Made by a program: the position numbers and the translations under genes. Shown here one piece after another: positions 5,737 through 7,661 of a DNA stretch of 7,661 nt. How positions within the stretch are numbered: position 1 is the stretch's first letter; every line of letters begins with the position of its first letter. The notes beneath the pieces were generated by a model. That model did no database searches, had not been told where the DNA came from, and saw only the letters and a program-made list of their open reading frames with translations. Source of the DNA: Desulfoplanes sp. (GTDB lineage: Bacteria; Desulfobacterota; Desulfovibrionia; Desulfovibrionales; Desulfomicrobiaceae); contig JAQVZR010000076.1 of NCBI GenBank assembly GCA_028708105.1, positions 1 through 7,661 on the forward strand, given 5' to 3'.

Positions 5737-6210
5737 TTACTTGATGACGTGTACGTCTTTGAGCATGTCTTCCAGGCTTCGTTGTATTTTTTGCATGCAT
5801 GCTCCGAGTTTTTCCGCACGAGATACAAGTGATTTCTTGTCCCGTGAGATTTTTTTGATAATTTGTTCTGCGGTAAAACGAAATCGTTCTTCTGAAAAAT
5901 CTTCCAGCATGGCTTCGTAATCGATAACCAGACTCATGGTGTGTTCAAATTCACCTTTTTCTTTCCGGTAACACTCTTTGAGCCCTTTGATGTAGGTGTC
6001 TCGAATGGTATCGGAATGCTCCTTAAGATGCATGTCCAGTCCATGGACCCACAAGGTCAGAAATAAAGGATGGTATATCTCGTTAAACTGTGTCTGCTTG
6101 AAACGGCGTTCCGGGCCGATTGCAAGTATTTCATGTTCCTCTTCCATGCTGTAATCAAGATAGAATCGGTTAAATTCTTTGATAAGGTCATTGATTTCGA
6201 GGTCGCGCAT
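5737..6210 (-). CDS. Uncharacterised helical protein, 157 residues
   Basis: I do not recognise this family. The protein is highly charged, without signal peptide or membrane segment, and reads as almost all helix. Residues 38-62 hold a hydrophobic and aromatic stretch (FNEIYHPLFLTLWVHGLDMHL). Residues 100-155 are rich in Glu, Lys and Arg with heptad-like spacing and could form a coiled coil. There are two cysteines (C80, C138) in no metal motif. The ATG at 6208-6210 has AAGGA at 6217-6221, six bases upstream. It starts 24 nt after the DUF4139 stop on the same strand, so the two are probably co-transcribed. The good ribosome site and tight spacing support a real gene. A cytoplasmic partner of the DUF4139 protein is possible but unsupported. 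Confidence 0.75.
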   Translation of the reverse strand: MRDLEINDLIKEFNRFYLDYSMEEEHEILAIGPERRFKQTQFNEIYHPLFLTLWVHGLDMHLKEHSDTIRDTYIKGLKECYRKEKGEFEHTMSLVIDYEAMLEDFSEERFRFTAEQIIKKISRDKKSLVSRAEKLGACMQKIQRSLEDMLKDVHVIK

Positions 6211-6234
6211 ACGCTGTCCTTGCGTTAATATGGG

Positions 6235-7661
6235 TTACCATCGCCAGCCAGGATCGACATCCATATCTGAAGGAGCGAGGGCATCGACATGCAGGGAGAT
6301 GGTTTGGCTTGATTGCGGTTTCAGTTTCAAAGGCCAGGCCATTATTTGAGGATCTTCCGTCATGGTGAAATCCGGTTTAGTCACAATGGCCAAAGCAATA
6401 TCTTTATCCCGTGAACTGGGTTTGGGTTCTTCCACCTGGATGGAGATGGGGATCGTTTTGTTGTTGGCAATGATCAGATCCCAGTTCCACATCCAGGTCT
6501 TTTTTTTTGCAAAGACTCCTGATTTTCCAGATTTTTTATCATGAAGGATCACCTTTGCTGTGACCAGGGGATCTGGGCCGAAAAAGAGGTCTAGCTCTTT
6601 GCCTGAAAAGGAAAAATGCCGTTTGCCCAGAAGAGCTCCGTCTACCAGAAATAATCCCTTGCCCTGGGGAAGATCCACTGCTTGGGGGAATGCGATGGCC
6701 GCGTGCAAAAATCCTAACGTACTTACGCTCGGCCGGATAGTATAGGAGAAGTGTGCCGGCCAGGTCTGCTTTTGTATCAGAGTTTGTACAGGCTCTCCTG
6801 CAGCGATATCCCGAGTGCCGAGGTCCCAGAGCGCATAGGTCCCCTTTTCTTTTTTAACGGGTATCTGGTTCGCTCGTTGTTGAACCCGCTGTAGGCTAGT
6901 AGGCGGAACATCTGCCTCTTTCATCATGGTTCTGGAACTGTCAACCGGGAAAGGTCTGACGGGTTGCAAAATCCATGGCCGAATGGATGGAGGGCTCGAC
7001 TGCCTATGCGTCATACCTGTTGCCAGGGAAAGATGGACGCCATGCCAGTTTTCTCCGGTGCTTTGGTGGAGGTTTGCCTTCCATAGACATTGTATGGTTT
7101 TTTCTTTGGGCCGGGCATTGAGCCGGTAGAGAGGTGTCCAGCCACACCCCTGGACTTCATACGACCAGAAGCACGCAATCCGTTGTTGCTTGCCAGGAGC
7201 AAAACCAAGGCTTATTTTCCAGCTATATTTTTTGTTTCCCTGGATGGCTGTAATACTGTTTTTGAGCGTGGTACGCGTTTCAAGTGCTTTCTTGAGCTCT
7301 AGGTCGGTTTGATCCACGTCGAGCATGGCCTTCTGGATTTCTGAGCTCATGGTAGAGGCAATTTTTTCCAACTTTTCAAGAGATGCCTCGCGGGTTGTAC
7401 TCCGGGATTCCCAAAATGTGATTCTGGCCGTGATTCCCTGTTTGTGTGCCTGGAATCCAGCTATCTTGTTTTCAATGTTTGCGAGTTCCTGCTTGAGTTC
7501 GGCAATTTTTTGGGAATCAATCGTGGATATTTTTTCTTGAGTAATGTCCTGCAACATTACCCCCGGCGGCGGGGAAACAACCAGGGTGGAAGGATCTGCC
7601 TTGCCGGGCAGGATAAGGGTACCTGTCTGTGATTGCCCTGTAGGAACACATTTGATGGGCC
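6235..7661 (-). CDS. DUF4139 domain-containing protein, N-terminus beyond right edge
   Basis: The frame has no stop from base 7661 to the TAA at 6235-6237, so about 474 C-terminal residues are in view. The ATG at 7555-7557 is internal: the 34 codons before it continue a beta-rich stretch (LILPGKADPSTLVV) like the end of the DUF4140 domain that precedes DUF4139. Then comes a predicted coiled coil of roughly 95 residues. After it the DUF4139 beta domain begins, with YEVQGCGWTPLYRL and WHGVHLSLATG matching its usual Y.v...W.P.Y and W..v.L.LsT patterns. The C-terminus (W..NWDLIIANNKT...) also fits the domain. Members are often exported or surface proteins of unknown function; the signal region cannot be seen here. 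The next gene follows after 24 nt. Confidence 0.85.
   Translation of the reverse strand, partial: PIKCVPTGQSQTGTLILPGKADPSTLVVSPPPGVMLQDITQEKISTIDSQKIAELKQELANIENKIAGFQAHKQGITARITFWESRSTTREASLEKLEKIASTMSSEIQKAMLDVDQTDLELKKALETRTTLKNSITAIQGNKKYSWKISLGFAPGKQQRIACFWSYEVQGCGWTPLYRLNARPKEKTIQCLWKANLHQSTGENWHGVHLSLATGMTHRQSSPPSIRPWILQPVRPFPVDSSRTMMKEADVPPTSLQRVQQRANQIPVKKEKGTYALWDLGTRDIAAGEPVQTLIQKQTWPAHFSYTIRPSVSTLGFLHAAIAFPQAVDLPQGKGLFLVDGALLGKRHFSFSGKELDLFFGPDPLVTAKVILHDKKSGKSGVFAKKKTWMWNWDLIIANNKTIPISIQVEEPKPSSRDKDIALAIVTKPDFTMTEDPQIMAWPLKLKPQSSQTISLHVDALAPSDMDVDPGWRW

Noticed and set aside
7555..7557. ATG as the start of the DUF4139 gene.
   Set aside because: The same frame stays open to the window edge and encodes DUF4140-like sequence before this codon, so it is an internal methionine.

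Overview
The window reads as part of an anaerobe's chromosome, most likely a sulfate-reducing Desulfovibrionales-type member of the Desulfobacterota. The basis is a nickel-iron carbon monoxide dehydrogenase (CODH) cluster, a balanced base composition, strong GGAGG ribosome sites, and an FmdB zinc ribbon near a DUF4139 gene. The taxonomic call is an inference from gene content, not from a marker gene.

Left half (1-3939), all on the minus strand and read right to left: a four-cluster ferredoxin (cooF), the catalytic CODH subunit (cooS), the nickel-insertion ATPase (cooC), and the first 76 codons of an FAD/NAD(P)-dependent oxidoreductase that runs off the left edge. Together they make a plausible redox module. 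CooS oxidises CO at its Ni-Fe-S C-cluster, CooF takes the electrons, and the flavoprotein is a likely next carrier towards NAD(P)+. CooC loads nickel into CooS. No hydrogenase (cooMKLXUH) or CooA regulator gene lies in the window. The gaps are long for an operon (153, 62 and 110 nt) and each holds a stem-loop, so subunit levels may be set after transcription.

Middle (3940-5683): a divergent intergenic region, then on the plus strand a small DEDDy 3'-5' exonuclease (RNase D-like). A non-coding stretch follows with a sigma-70-like promoter and a factor-independent terminator that together could make a small RNA of about 67 nt. Next is a short FmdB-type zinc-ribbon protein with a Ser/Thr/Ala/Pro tail, ended by a very strong 20-bp hairpin terminator.

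Right end (5737-7661), minus strand: a DUF4139 protein entering from the right edge, open to the last base with no start in view, followed 24 nt later by a 157-residue, charged, helical protein of unknown function. The pair looks like an operon and converges on the FmdB gene.

No tRNA, rRNA, CRISPR array, insertion sequence or phage gene was seen. I found no clear candidate for a wholly new system. The most unusual points are the possible small RNA at 4964-5032, the N-terminal extension of CooC, and the structured gaps of the CODH operon.
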